NCBI GenBank assembly: GCA_046329195.1
Contig: JAXLVB010000001.1
Coordinates: 682,001 to 746,000, forward strand
Length of the DNA stretch: 64,000 nucleotides
Source: JAXLVB01 sp046329195
GTDB lineage: Bacteria > Bacteroidota > Bacteroidia > Cytophagales > Spirosomataceae
Direction: 5' to 3'
In this document: one piece after another, positions 50,267 through 59,465 of the stretch
How the letters are laid out: every line of letters begins with the position of its first letter
Position numbering within the stretch: position 1 is the first letter of the stretch
Position numbers and translations under genes: made by a program
The notes under the pieces: model-generated
What the model saw: the letters and a program-made list of their open reading frames with translations, nothing else
The model's database searches: none
What the model was told of the DNA's origin: nothing

Positions 50267-53200
50267 CTACTTCCCGCCCGAAGGTACGGAGGTTGCACCG
50301 TCTCGTTCAAAAGTGATGGTATCGACGGCAAACAGCGGCTTAGTGCCAGCGTCAGGATTAGAAAAGACGAGGTACAGGTCTTGTAGTCCAGTGCTGTTTG
50401 AGAGTTTTATTTTAGAAGGTGCCATTTGCGACTCACCAACTGTCATTTCTCCGAGCAGTGTTCCGGTTGGTGAGCCAACCCGAATCTCAATTTTACCGCC
50501 AACAGTAGTACCCTTCATCGAATACGCTGCCACGCTAAGGCTACTAATTCCTGATAAATCAATGGCCTTATAAACGGCATAACTACCCGAAGTAGTAGCA
50601 ATCAAAACATCTTTATTGCCTAATTGTGCCACTTTTACCGTAGTTGTCTCTTTTTGGTCGTCGTAGTTGATGGCGGCCAATTTGGCATTACGTAGCGTAA
50701 CGGTACTGTAGCTTGACTGTGGTGGTACTGACCCATTACCTCGGTCGGTGTAGCTGGCCGAGAAGATGTACGTACCGTCTTTTGGCTGAGCCTTGGTAAC
50801 ATAGCTTCCTTTGGTGGGTTGGCTTTCTTTTTTGTCATTGGCTAACGACAAGATGTATTTCACCATCTCTTTCACATCGTCACGAGCCAGTTGCGGGTGA
50901 GCACTCATGGCTTGTTCGCCCCATACACCGCCACCACCTTTGATGATTTTCTCAATCAAGGTAGCCTCTGCATAGCGTTCTCTGCGGTATTTTTTAGCCA
51001 CTTCTTTATAAGCGGGTCCAATTGATTTTTGGTCAACAGAATGACAAGCCTTGCAGTCTGAAAGTTCGATGAGGCGTTTGCCTACCGCAAAACTATTGTT
51101 CATCTGATGGCCTTGTGCAATCAATGTTTTGTCATATCCTTGCAAGAAATTGATGCTTACGTTTACATCTTCGCTTGCTATTTTATTGGTTGATAGCGAG
51201 CCATCTTCTTTGTCAGTGACTTTTACTTCGTAGTCAACGGGCTGGTCGCTCCAGTAAAATGACTTGTTGCCTTTGACAGCCAACTCCACTTTGGGTGGCT
51301 CGTTCCCAACCTTGATTTCGAGGGTTTTGGTAGTTACATTGCTTTTAGCGTCAGTAACTTTTAAAACGGGTGTGTAAACCCCTGGTTTGGTATAAGTAAA
51401 TGTCGGGTTAGCTACAGCAGATTTGGGAAGCCCTTTGCCAAATGACCATTCGTACTTGATGGCATCTCCATCGTAATCTATTGATTTTGAGGCATCAAAT
51501 TTTACTTTGAGCGGTGATGCTCCAGCTACTTTGTCGGCTGATGCCTCAGCTACAGGTGGGCGATTACCTGCATTAAAGGTGATGCGAGTAAGGCGAGCTT
51601 CGTCGTTTTGGGCAAACCAATTAGGGCCGTATTCGAGCATATACAACGAGCCATCTTTGGCAAAAGCCATGTCCATGGGGTGGCTAAACTTCCAATCGGG
51701 CAAGAAGCGTTCGATACCAGCCAAATCACCATTGGGTTTTAGCGTTACTATGTTGATATAGTCACGAATCCAGTCATAGGCGAAGAACTTTCCATGGTAA
51801 TAATTCGGAAACTTACTCGTAGAGTTTTGGTCATAGTCGTCCGAATAATACACTGGACCCGCCATGGCGTTACGTCCGCCTTTGCCCACTACTGGACCAA
51901 ACTCTGGAGAGTCGGCGTAGGGGTAATAGATAAATGCTTTTTGAGCTGGTGGGAGTTCTCGCAAGCCTGTGTTGTGTGGCGAATCGTTAATGGGTGCTTT
52001 AGGGTCAAATTTAGGTCCGGTAATGTTACCGTTAAAGTCTCGTTGGTTGTAGGCACGATTATCGGCCACAAACAAAGGCCAACCAAAATACCCAGCTTTA
52101 CGAGCTTGGTTCACTTCGTCGTGTCCACGAGGGCCATATTTCTCCGAATTCTCGCCAGCATCGGGGCCTACTTCGCCCCAATACAAAAATCCTGTACGTT
52201 GGTCAACGGCAATACGATAGGGATTCCGGCAACCCATCACGTAAATTTCAGGACGAGCATTAGGCGTACCTACTGGAAACAGGTTTCCTTCGGGAATGGT
52301 GTAAGTGCCATCGTCCTGCGGTTTGATTCTCAAGATTTTACCTCTAAGGTCATTGGTGTTTGAGGAACTCGCCCGAGCATCCCAACCCGCCCGCTTCGGG
52401 CGATTGTCCATAGGGCCATACCCGTCAGAGGCAAAAGGATTGGTATCGTCGCCAGTCGAAAGGTAGAGATTGCCCGCTTTGTCCCAAGCAATAGAACCGC
52501 CTGTGTGACAGCACTCGTTATTTCGCTTGACGGGGACACGCAGCAGCACTTTTTCAGAGGCCATATCGAGGGTGTCTTTGACGTCGTCATACACAAAGCG
52601 AGACAGGTGTTGGGCTGTATCAGGAGCACTACTGGCTGGAGGCGAATAGTAAAGGTAAATCCAGTGATTTTTGGCAAAATTGGGATCAATATTTACACCC
52701 ATCAAGCCATATTCTTGTAGGGTATAAACAGGTATCTGACCAACCACCTTCGATTTTTTCTTTTTGGGGTCATATACCTGTACTCGTCCTTTGCGTTCGA
52801 CATAAATCACTTTGCCATTGTCAAAAACAGCCAATTCGGTAGGTTCGTCCAAACGTTCATGGAGGGTTTCACGGCTAAACCGATTGTCTTCGGGGGCTCT
52901 TTGCGAGCGAGCCTTGCTGTAATCAAGCCCTTTGCCACTAGCCGACCAACGCAAGCCACCCCAAAAATGTTGTAAAAACAGCGGCTCCATGAAGGTTTCG
53001 TCGGTATGACCAAAGTTAGTATAAAAAACCCGACCGCCATCGTACTCGTGATACCAAGCCATGGGGTGATAGTCGCCCATTTTGCCATCTTTGTACGACT
53101 TCTCGTCCACTGTAATCAACACCTTCACATCGGGGTTAAACTCCTTAAAATCATAGAATTCGTCTTTTTTCTGGAAGGTATTGGGCAATGAATCCGTAGC

Positions 53201-53689
53201 TGGGAAATTCTTGTTAGTGACCGTCATGGTACCCGTTTGTACGTTGGGATTTCCGGGGTGAGACGCAAAATACCCCCCCACCATCTTGCCATACCAAGGC
53301 CAGTTGTATTCGGTATCCGTAGCAGCATGAACGCCCACATAGCCGCCACCTGCTTGAATATATCGCTCAAAGTCAGCCTGTTGTCGGTCGTTGAGGACGT
53401 CACCAGTAGTACTCAAAAAAACGACAACTTTGTATTTTTTGAGATTGGCTTCTGTAAAGCGCTCGGCGTTTTCGGTGGTATCTACCTCAAAGCCATATTT
53501 ACGCCCCATGAGCTTAATGGCCGCTATTCCGAACGGAATAGAGCTGTGGCGATAACCACGGGTTTTTGAAAATACCAAGATTCGTTGGCCTTTTAGCGGG
53601 TTTTCGGCAGTCTGTGCAAGGCTATGGCTGCCCATTGCCCACAAGCCTAATACCAACAAGTACAGGTATCGAAATAACTGTGTTTTCAT
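50267..53689 (-). CDS. ThuA / PQQ-type glucose-sorbosone dehydrogenase / PKD / cytochrome c multidomain protein
   Basis: 1140 aa with a signal peptide (MKTQLFRYLYLLVLGLWAMGSHSLAQ). Domain order: ThuA-like (about 32-250, RILVFSKTRGYRHSSIPFGIAAI, GVHAATDTEYNWPWYGKMVGGYF), glucose/sorbosone dehydrogenase beta-propeller (about 285-690, LMGVNIDPNFAKNHWIYLYYSPP; NECCHTGGSIAWDKAGNLYLSTGDDTNPF; WGEVGPDAG), PKD domain (about 705-800, DYDGDAIKYEWSFGKG), cytochrome c with CKACH (Cys879, Cys882, His883), and a C-terminal CBM6-like beta domain (about 985-1120). All would be in the periplasm or outside. It probably oxidises a sugar and passes electrons to its own heme. The set of domains is known for this phylum, though the substrate is not. 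Confidence 0.9.
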   Translation of the reverse strand: MKTQLFRYLYLLVLGLWAMGSHSLAQTAENPLKGQRILVFSKTRGYRHSSIPFGIAAIKLMGRKYGFEVDTTENAERFTEANLKKYKVVVFLSTTGDVLNDRQQADFERYIQAGGGYVGVHAATDTEYNWPWYGKMVGGYFASHPGNPNVQTGTMTVTNKNFPATDSLPNTFQKKDEFYDFKEFNPDVKVLITVDEKSYKDGKMGDYHPMAWYHEYDGGRVFYTNFGHTDETFMEPLFLQHFWGGLRWSASGKGLDYSKARSQRAPEDNRFSRETLHERLDEPTELAVFDNGKVIYVERKGRVQVYDPKKKKSKVVGQIPVYTLQEYGLMGVNIDPNFAKNHWIYLYYSPPASSAPDTAQHLSRFVYDDVKDTLDMASEKVLLRVPVKRNNECCHTGGSIAWDKAGNLYLSTGDDTNPFASDGYGPMDNRPKRAGWDARASSSNTNDLRGKILRIKPQDDGTYTIPEGNLFPVGTPNARPEIYVMGCRNPYRIAVDQRTGFLYWGEVGPDAGENSEKYGPRGHDEVNQARKAGYFGWPLFVADNRAYNQRDFNGNITGPKFDPKAPINDSPHNTGLRELPPAQKAFIYYPYADSPEFGPVVGKGGRNAMAGPVYYSDDYDQNSTSKFPNYYHGKFFAYDWIRDYINIVTLKPNGDLAGIERFLPDWKFSHPMDMAFAKDGSLYMLEYGPNWFAQNDEARLTRITFNAGNRPPVAEASADKVAGASPLKVKFDASKSIDYDGDAIKYEWSFGKGLPKSAVANPTFTYTKPGVYTPVLKVTDAKSNVTTKTLEIKVGNEPPKVELAVKGNKSFYWSDQPVDYEVKVTDKEDGSLSTNKIASEDVNVSINFLQGYDKTLIAQGHQMNNSFAVGKRLIELSDCKACHSVDQKSIGPAYKEVAKKYRRERYAEATLIEKIIKGGGGVWGEQAMSAHPQLARDDVKEMVKYILSLANDKKESQPTKGSYVTKAQPKDGTYIFSASYTDRGNGSVPPQSSYSTVTLRNAKLAAINYDDQKETTTVKVAQLGNKDVLIATTSGSYAVYKAIDLSGISSLSVAAYSMKGTTVGGKIEIRVGSPTGTLLGEMTVGESQMAPSKIKLSNSTGLQDLYLVFSNPDAGTKPLFAVDTITFERDGATSVPSGGK

Positions 53690-53907
53690 GGTTTAGAAAG
53701 ATTCTGTAAATGATGAATAAAGAACAATTTTTCTGCAAGATAACCGATAAAAATCCAATTTTTTATAGGGTATTGTCTTATTTTTTAGTGGGTTTCGACC
53801 AAAAATCAAAAAAAGTGTATAAAAGACACTTATTTGGGTTTCTATAACACACGGCACCTCATCGTTTGGGGTAGCCTTCTTTGAGGCGGTATCTAAAAGA
53901 ACAATTA

Positions 53908-53979
53908 CCTATAATTATTAGTTATTACAAATTGTTATAGAATAAACCCTATAATTATTATAGAGCTTGCCTACTTTTG
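53908..53979 (+). promoter_or_regulatory. promoter and palindromic operator candidates of the sulfite reductase operon
   Basis: CTATAAT-T-ATTATAG (53949-53963) is a perfect 7+1+7 palindrome. The same core CCTATAATTATTA occurs 40 bp upstream at 53908-53920. TACTTTTG (53972-53979) fits the -7 consensus TAnnTTTG and lies 9 bp after the palindrome, which would cover the -33 position. A repressor for sulfur or nitrogen status is plausible; which regulator is unknown. The rest of the gap (53690-53907) shows nothing but A/T-rich sequence. Confidence 0.5.
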
Positions 53980-54024
53980 CATGAAGTTTGTTCTATAATC
54001 AGAAAGCAATTACCACCTATTGAT

Positions 54025-56127
54025 ATGCAAAGTTTCCGAACTGAATTAGAAAACCCCATCGTTGAGCGTGACATCATTGACCTTGAGCGCAAGATTCGTC
54101 TTTACAGAGAAGGTAAAATCCACGAAGACAAATTTCGTAGCCTTCGTTTGGCTCGTGGAGTATATGGCCAGCGCCAGCAAGGTGTTCAGATGGTTCGTAT
54201 CAAATTGCCGTATGGCAAAATGACGCTCAATCAATGGAAACGCATTGCCGATATTTCGGATGAATATTCTACCGGAAACCTACACCTTACCACTCGTCAA
54301 GACATCCAGATTCACTTTGTAAGTCTGGAACGCACGCCAGAACTGTGGGCTAAGTTAGAGCAAGATGATATCACGCTTCGAGAAGCTTGCGGAAATACCG
54401 TTCGGAATGTAACTACCTCTCCTTCAGCAGGTATAGACCCCAATGAGCCTTTTGATGTTACGCCCCATGCCGATGCCATATTTCGGTATTTTTTGCGTAA
54501 CCCTATCTGCCAAGAGATGGGTCGTAAGTTCAAGATTTCGTTCTCGAATACCGATGAAGACACCGCCCTCAGCTATATGCACGATTTGGGTTTTATCCCC
54601 AAGATTCAAGACGGAAAAAGAGGCTTTAAAGTAATGGTGGGCGGAAGCCTTGGAGCACAGCCGATGTTGGCACAAGTAGCCTTTGAGTTTTTGGAAGAAG
54701 ACCTTATCATTCCTTATACAGAAGCCGTATTACGGGTTTTTGACCGCCACGGCGAGCGTAATTCTCGTCACAAAGCACGGCTTAAATTTTTGATTCAGAA
54801 GATTGGTTTTGAGGCTTTTGTGGAGTTGGTAAATGCCGAACACAAAGCCATTAAAAATAAACGTGTAGCCATCAAGGATTTTACGGATGAACTCACCGCT
54901 ACAAACAAACAGTCGGTATTGGCCAATACTCAACAACAAGTAGAGGCGCCTACATCGCAACACTATGCTGACTGGTTGGCTACCAATACCTTTGCCCAAA
55001 AGCAGGAGGGGTATTATGGCGTGTATGTGCGAATCCTGAACGGAAACATCAGCAGCACTACAAGCCGCAGCCTCATCGAAGCACTCAGAGGCTACATTGC
55101 CGACGATGTGCGGGTGACTATCAATCAAGGTTTGTTATTCAAGTTTGTTCCACAACAGCACCTTCCCTATCTTTTTAATGTACTCCAAGCACATGGGCTG
55201 GCAGCCACTGGCGCCAACAGTACGGTCAACCTCACGGCTTGCCCAGGTACTGACACCTGTAACTTGGCGATTTCGGATAGTACTAGCATTACAGGCGAGT
55301 TAGAGAAAGTAATTACCCAAGAGTTTCCAGAATTAATTCATAACCAGCAGATTAAGATTAAAATCTCAGGCTGTATGAACTCTTGTGGTCAGCACGGCAT
55401 GGCGCATATTGGGTTTCATGGTTCGTCGCTCAAGGCACCTGATAAACGAGTCCTTCCGGCACTTCAAGTCTTGTTGGGTGGTGGCACGGTAGGCAATGGC
55501 GTAGGTCGGATTGCCGATAAGGTCATCAAGATTCCGTCAAAGCGAGGTCCACAAGCCTTAGTATGGCTGCTCAACGACTACGAAAATAATGCTCAAGAAG
55601 GCGAGTATTTTAACGACTACTACGACCGCCAAGGCGAAAATTATTTCTATGCTCTTCTGAAACCATTGGCCGACTTGACAACACTCCAACGCAGTGATTT
55701 TATTGACTGGGGGCAAACGGAGCAGTTCCAAACCGAGATTGGCGTAGGTGAGTGTGCTGGCGTGCAAATAGACTTGGTAGCTACCTTGTTGTTTGAGTCA
55801 GACGAAAAATTGTCATGGGCACAAGCTGCTTATGCTGAGCAGCGCTGGGCCGATTCAATTTATCATTCTTACAGCGTGTTTATTAGTACGGCAAAGGCTC
55901 TTTTGCTCGACAAAAGCGTCAACGTCAGTACTCAACATGGCGTAATCAACGAGTTTGGCAAGCACTTTGGCGAAGAGTTTGGTATCACCCAAGACGATTT
56001 TAAGGCACAAGTGCTGCAAATCAATCAAAACGAACCAAGCGAAGCGTTTGCCGTTCGGTACATGGCCGAAGCCGAGGCATTGTTAGAAAGAGCAAAAACC
56101 TACCGAGAAGAAGATGTACTTGGCTAA
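54025..56127 (+). CDS. siroheme sulfite/nitrite reductase with C-terminal HEPN-like domain
   Basis: 700 aa from ATG 54025 (MQSFRTELENPIVERDII). Duplicated ferredoxin-like and siroheme domains are present; NLHLTTRQDIQIHFV is the substrate-side motif. The 4Fe-4S/siroheme cysteines are Cys406 and Cys412 (TACPGTDTCNLA) and Cys450 and Cys454 (SGCMNSCGQHG). It reduces sulfite to sulfide, or nitrite to ammonia, with six electrons; the sequence does not tell which. A further segment of about 130 residues (YAEQRWADSIYHSYSVFISTAKALLL...) resembles a HEPN helical domain and is not part of classical reductases. cobA follows 37 bp later and makes the siroheme precursor. Confidence 0.9.
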   Translation: MQSFRTELENPIVERDIIDLERKIRLYREGKIHEDKFRSLRLARGVYGQRQQGVQMVRIKLPYGKMTLNQWKRIADISDEYSTGNLHLTTRQDIQIHFVSLERTPELWAKLEQDDITLREACGNTVRNVTTSPSAGIDPNEPFDVTPHADAIFRYFLRNPICQEMGRKFKISFSNTDEDTALSYMHDLGFIPKIQDGKRGFKVMVGGSLGAQPMLAQVAFEFLEEDLIIPYTEAVLRVFDRHGERNSRHKARLKFLIQKIGFEAFVELVNAEHKAIKNKRVAIKDFTDELTATNKQSVLANTQQQVEAPTSQHYADWLATNTFAQKQEGYYGVYVRILNGNISSTTSRSLIEALRGYIADDVRVTINQGLLFKFVPQQHLPYLFNVLQAHGLAATGANSTVNLTACPGTDTCNLAISDSTSITGELEKVITQEFPELIHNQQIKIKISGCMNSCGQHGMAHIGFHGSSLKAPDKRVLPALQVLLGGGTVGNGVGRIADKVIKIPSKRGPQALVWLLNDYENNAQEGEYFNDYYDRQGENYFYALLKPLADLTTLQRSDFIDWGQTEQFQTEIGVGECAGVQIDLVATLLFESDEKLSWAQAAYAEQRWADSIYHSYSVFISTAKALLLDKSVNVSTQHGVINEFGKHFGEEFGITQDDFKAQVLQINQNEPSEAFAVRYMAEAEALLERAKTYREEDVLG

Positions 56128-56164
56128 AGCCTAATACAGACGCTGTCGGAGACCTCAACAAGTT

Positions 56165-56944
56165 ATGGATTTAGAAAATATTCTTCAACCAACACCCAAA
56201 CTCACGGTAGTAGGTGCTGGCCCGGGAGACCCAGAGCTAATTTCGTTAAAAGCCATCAAAGCCTTGCAAGTGGCCAATGTGGTGCTGTATGACGCCTTAA
56301 TTGACGACTCGTTGTTGTCGTATTGCTCGACCAATTGTGAAAAAATCTTCGTTGGTAAGCGAGCCGGCGTACCAAGCCTTTCGCAAGACGCCATCAATTT
56401 CTTGATTGTTGAGAAAGCCTATACTTATGGGCATGTAGTACGTCTGAAAGGCGGCGACCCGTTTGTATTTGGTCGTGGCATGGAAGAAATCAACTTTGCA
56501 CAGCAGTTTGAGTTAGAAACGGCCTATGTTCCGGGCATTTCGAGTGCTGTGGCCGTGCCGGGTATGGTGGGCATTCCGCTCACAACTCGTGGTGTAAGCG
56601 ACGGCTTTTGGGTACTTACAGGCACAAAAGCCGACGGCTCACTGTCTAAAGACCTATACCTCGCAGCCCAATCGTCGGCCACTGTGGTTATTTTGATGGG
56701 AATGAGCAAGTTAGCTCAAATTGCAGCTATTTACGAAGACACTGGACTTGGCAAAACCCCAGCTGCCATCATTCAAAATGGCACGACATCCCAACAAAAA
56801 ATCGCTATTGGGGCAGTAGCCGAATTACCCCAGCTGGCAGCTGAACAAGGGCTCTCAAACCCTGCCATCATTGTCGTTGGCGAAGTGGTTTCGGTGAATC
56901 CTGCTTTCATGCAAACACTCACCCAACAGATGCTGATTTCGTAA
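56165..56944 (+). CDS. cobA: uroporphyrinogen-III C-methyltransferase
   Basis: 259 aa. The SAM-binding glycine motif LTVVGAGPGDPELISLKAIKALQVANVVLYDALID is the standard start of SUMT enzymes. VVRLKGGDPFVFGRGMEEI is the conserved second signature, and VVILMGMSKLAQIA and PAAIIQNGTTSQQKIAIG complete the fold. It methylates uroporphyrinogen III at C2 and C7 to give precorrin-2, leading to siroheme for the reductase just upstream. It lacks the N-terminal CysG dehydrogenase/ferrochelatase half, so those steps must be elsewhere. About 15 leading residues precede the core; start ATG 56165 is kept for lack of a better one. Confidence 0.93.
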   Translation: MDLENILQPTPKLTVVGAGPGDPELISLKAIKALQVANVVLYDALIDDSLLSYCSTNCEKIFVGKRAGVPSLSQDAINFLIVEKAYTYGHVVRLKGGDPFVFGRGMEEINFAQQFELETAYVPGISSAVAVPGMVGIPLTTRGVSDGFWVLTGTKADGSLSKDLYLAAQSSATVVILMGMSKLAQIAAIYEDTGLGKTPAAIIQNGTTSQQKIAIGAVAELPQLAAEQGLSNPAIIVVGEVVSVNPAFMQTLTQQMLIS

Positions 56945-56972
56945 TAACTTGCGCCTCTATACCACCCTATGC

Positions 56973-57010
56973 AAAACGCCTCAGCTCCTTGTAGTTGAGG
57001 CGTTTTTGTT
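56973..57010 (+). terminator. terminator after cobA
   Basis: AAAACGCCTCA (56973-56983) pairs perfectly with TGAGGCGTTTT (56996-57006), 12-nt loop, followed by TGTTG. It ends the sulfite reductase-cobA transcript. Confidence 0.88.
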
Positions 57011-57276
57011 GTTAAAAAACCTGTTTGGGTACAATCACAGGTAGAATCAAGCCTTCATTTTTCCAAATTTCCTTTCAGTGCATGTAAAAAGATGGCTATC
57101 ACGAATCGAAGAAAAAATAGTACTTCATCGTACGATACCTTATCTTTGTCATGTAAAAACCACTAAAACTTACGTTTGGGGCAAATAGTATAACAAAACA
57201 GTCAGTTGTATTGACTATCAATGGCTTACTGTGTTCGTCAACGAAAGCTGTATTCATCAATAGACCTTATCAACCA
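57011..57276 (+). other. non-coding leader of the sterol desaturase-family gene
   Basis: Nothing coding. TATCTTTG at 57141-57148 fits TAnnTTTG, but I see no good TTG-type -33 partner. It would give a leader of about 120 nt. Confidence 0.35.
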
Positions 57277-58581
57277 ATGGAACGCTACGGACAAATCCTA
57301 AACATTGCTATGCCTGCCTTTTTGGGCTTGGTACTGTTAGAAAAATTGTATGGCTGGATCATCAAAAAAGAATCGTTCAAGACGATGGACATGCTATCGA
57401 GCATGAGCTCGGGTTACACCAATGTAGTCAAGGATGTGCTGGGGCTGAGTGTTTCGATTATTTCGTATGGTTGGATGGTAAAGCATTGGGCCGTTTTTCA
57501 GATAGAATCTACCGTCTGGACGTACATTATCGCTTTCGTCGCCATTGATTTTACAGGTTACTGGGGGCACCGGTTTAACCACCAGATTAATTTTCTCTGG
57601 AACCAACACCTTGTGCATCACAGTAGCGAAGAGTTCAATCTTGCTTGTGCGTTGCGTCAAAGCATATCAAGTTTTGTTAATTTCTTTACCATCTTTTTGT
57701 TACCGGCGGCGTTGTTGGGTGTTCCTGCTATCGTGATTGCTACCGTAGGGCCGTTGCATCTATTTGCGCAATTTTGGTATCACACTACTTACATTGGGCG
57801 CATGGGCTTTTTAGAGCATATTATTGTGACGCCTTCGCACCACCGAGTACACCACGCTATCAATCCCGAATATATTGACAAAAATCACGGCCAGATTTTT
57901 ATTATCTGGGACAAACTGTTTGGTACTTTTCAAGAAGAACTGCCCCATGTACCGCCTGTTTACGGCATTACTCGCCCTGTGCAAACTTGGAACCCCATTA
58001 AGATAAATTTTCAGCATTGGTGGCTGTTGCTCCAAGACGCCTATCATGCACAAAACTGGTCAGACAAACTACGGATTTGGTTTATGCCAACAGGTTGGCG
58101 GCCTGCCGACGTGGCAGAACGATACCCTGTCCACAAAATAGAAGATGTTTATCATTTTGAAAAATATGCACCTAAGACATCCAAAGCCTTGTCTGTTTGG
58201 ATTTGGGTACAATTTTTAATGACTTTTTTCTTGATAACCTATTTCTTTGAGAATATTGCCAAAATCGGCTCGCCACAGATTTTTCTGTATGGAGCATTTG
58301 TCTTCATTGGGGTGTATGCCTATACCGAGTTGATGGACAGAAACCCCCGTGCTTTTTGGTACGAAGCTGTCAAAAATTGTATCGGCTTGGGTTGGATGGG
58401 GTTTTCGGGCGACTGGTTCGGTATGCAAGCGCAGTATCCGTGGCTGTATTACGCATTAGGCGCCTACTTTGTGATTGCTACAGTAGTGACCGCCGCCTTT
58501 GTATGGTGGGATATTCGGTTCGATCACACTTCTGCCCAATCAGTGGCTTTTGCTACTAGCCAGACAAAGAGCTCTGTGTAG
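57277..58581 (+). CDS. sterol desaturase / fatty acid hydroxylase family membrane protein
   Basis: 434 aa from ATG 57277 (MERYGQILNIAMPAFLGLVLLEKLYG); the frame is open 22 codons upstream. The three histidine clusters of the di-iron site are HRFNHQINFLWNQH, HHSSEEFN and HHRVHHAINP, with DKNHGQIFIIWDKLFGT after them, as in the fatty-acid hydroxylase superfamily (PF04116). Membrane helices flank them (residues about 10-30, 60-90, 130-165), and a second hydrophobic block of three or four helices follows at about 310-420, longer than minimal members. It hydroxylates or desaturates a lipid. It is convergent with the OmpA gene, the two stop codons touching without a gap. Confidence 0.88.
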   Translation: MERYGQILNIAMPAFLGLVLLEKLYGWIIKKESFKTMDMLSSMSSGYTNVVKDVLGLSVSIISYGWMVKHWAVFQIESTVWTYIIAFVAIDFTGYWGHRFNHQINFLWNQHLVHHSSEEFNLACALRQSISSFVNFFTIFLLPAALLGVPAIVIATVGPLHLFAQFWYHTTYIGRMGFLEHIIVTPSHHRVHHAINPEYIDKNHGQIFIIWDKLFGTFQEELPHVPPVYGITRPVQTWNPIKINFQHWWLLLQDAYHAQNWSDKLRIWFMPTGWRPADVAERYPVHKIEDVYHFEKYAPKTSKALSVWIWVQFLMTFFLITYFFENIAKIGSPQIFLYGAFVFIGVYAYTELMDRNPRAFWYEAVKNCIGLGWMGFSGDWFGMQAQYPWLYYALGAYFVIATVVTAAFVWWDIRFDHTSAQSVAFATSQTKSSV

Positions 58582-59364
58582 TTATTCTACAATACCCGTG
58601 ATACGCACTTCGGTGCGGCGGTTTTGTTGATGCTCTGCTTCAGAACATTTCACGCCATCTTTACAGCGGTTGATTAGTTTGCTCTCACCGTAGCCCTTTG
58701 CAGTAATGCGAGACGACGGAATACCGTGTTCGATGATATATGCCACGGCTGCCTCGGCTCGTTTTTGCGAAAGTTGCTGATTGTATTCAGTACTTGAGCG
58801 GCTGTCGGTATGCGAGCCTAACTCTACAGAAATGCCCGGATTATCCTTCAAAATAACCACTAATTTGTCCAACTCTTTGGCTGCATCGGGGCGGATATAC
58901 GACTGATTGTAGTCATAATAAATATTCTCAATTCTGAACACTTGGTCAAGTTGAAGGCGAGTGACAGGCATTTCTAATTCGAGCCGAGCGTCGTATTCGC
59001 CGCTCATTCTCAGCACGTTCAAGATGTTCATGCCCGACAAGCAATACCGTTTGGCTGCGTCTTTCTGATAACAAGCTGCATCAAACGTTCCTCTCCGATT
59101 CAGATAGCCATTTTTGAGTACTAAAATCTCATAGGTATTACACTTGTCAATCGTAAAGGTAGCATGACTACCAATGGCCATGGTAGAGTCCACCTTGCCT
59201 GACGATACATTAATAAGCTTTACTTTGACTCGATTGAGGTCTTCGTACGTTTCTCGGTCGTGAATCCAAATATCCAACTCATACTTGCGGGTGAGGTCAT
59301 CCGCATTTTGGGCCAATAAAGAGCCTGTCGTGAATAGGCAAAAAAGTAGTGTAAAGAGTCTCAT
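58582..59364 (-). CDS. OmpA-family outer-membrane protein
   Basis: 260 aa with a signal peptide (MRLFTLLFCLFTTGSLLAQ). The N-terminal half is a beta-like domain (DRETYEDLNRVKVKLINVSSGKVDSTMAIGSHATFTI), resembling small carboxypeptidase-regulatory domains. The C-terminal OmpA peptidoglycan-binding domain runs from about 150: IYYDYNQSYIRPDAAKELDKLVVILKDNPGISVELGSHTDSRSSTEYNQQLSQKRAEAAVAYIIEHGIPSSRITAKGYGES, with the Asp/Arg diaminopimelate-binding residues in TDSR and LSQKRA. It probably links outer membrane and cell wall. In this phylum PorE/PG-binding T9SS accessory proteins have this shape, but nothing more ties it to T9SS here. Confidence 0.87.
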   Translation of the reverse strand: MRLFTLLFCLFTTGSLLAQNADDLTRKYELDIWIHDRETYEDLNRVKVKLINVSSGKVDSTMAIGSHATFTIDKCNTYEILVLKNGYLNRRGTFDAACYQKDAAKRYCLSGMNILNVLRMSGEYDARLELEMPVTRLQLDQVFRIENIYYDYNQSYIRPDAAKELDKLVVILKDNPGISVELGSHTDSRSSTEYNQQLSQKRAEAAVAYIIEHGIPSSRITAKGYGESKLINRCKDGVKCSEAEHQQNRRTEVRITGIVE

Positions 59365-59434
59365 GCCGTTGGCTTATCAAACTGCCACTAAGTTAAAGGT
59401 TTTTATTGGTAACCAACAATCCCTGCTTCCTTAT

Positions 59435-59442
59435 TACCTTTG
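59435..59442 (+). promoter_or_regulatory. -7 promoter element TACCTTTG upstream of lhgO
   Basis: TACCTTTG, an exact TAnnTTTG match, is 23 bp before the ATG at 59466. ATTG at 59405-59408 is 26 bp upstream, slightly too far for a standard -33 box. Confidence 0.45.
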
Positions 59443-59465
59443 CGGTATCAATTCAGCGAATATCT

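Noticed and set aside
51794..52363. 189-codon plus-strand ORF
   Set aside because: Antisense shadow of the ThuA-dehydrogenase gene, which has clear domains and a signal peptide.
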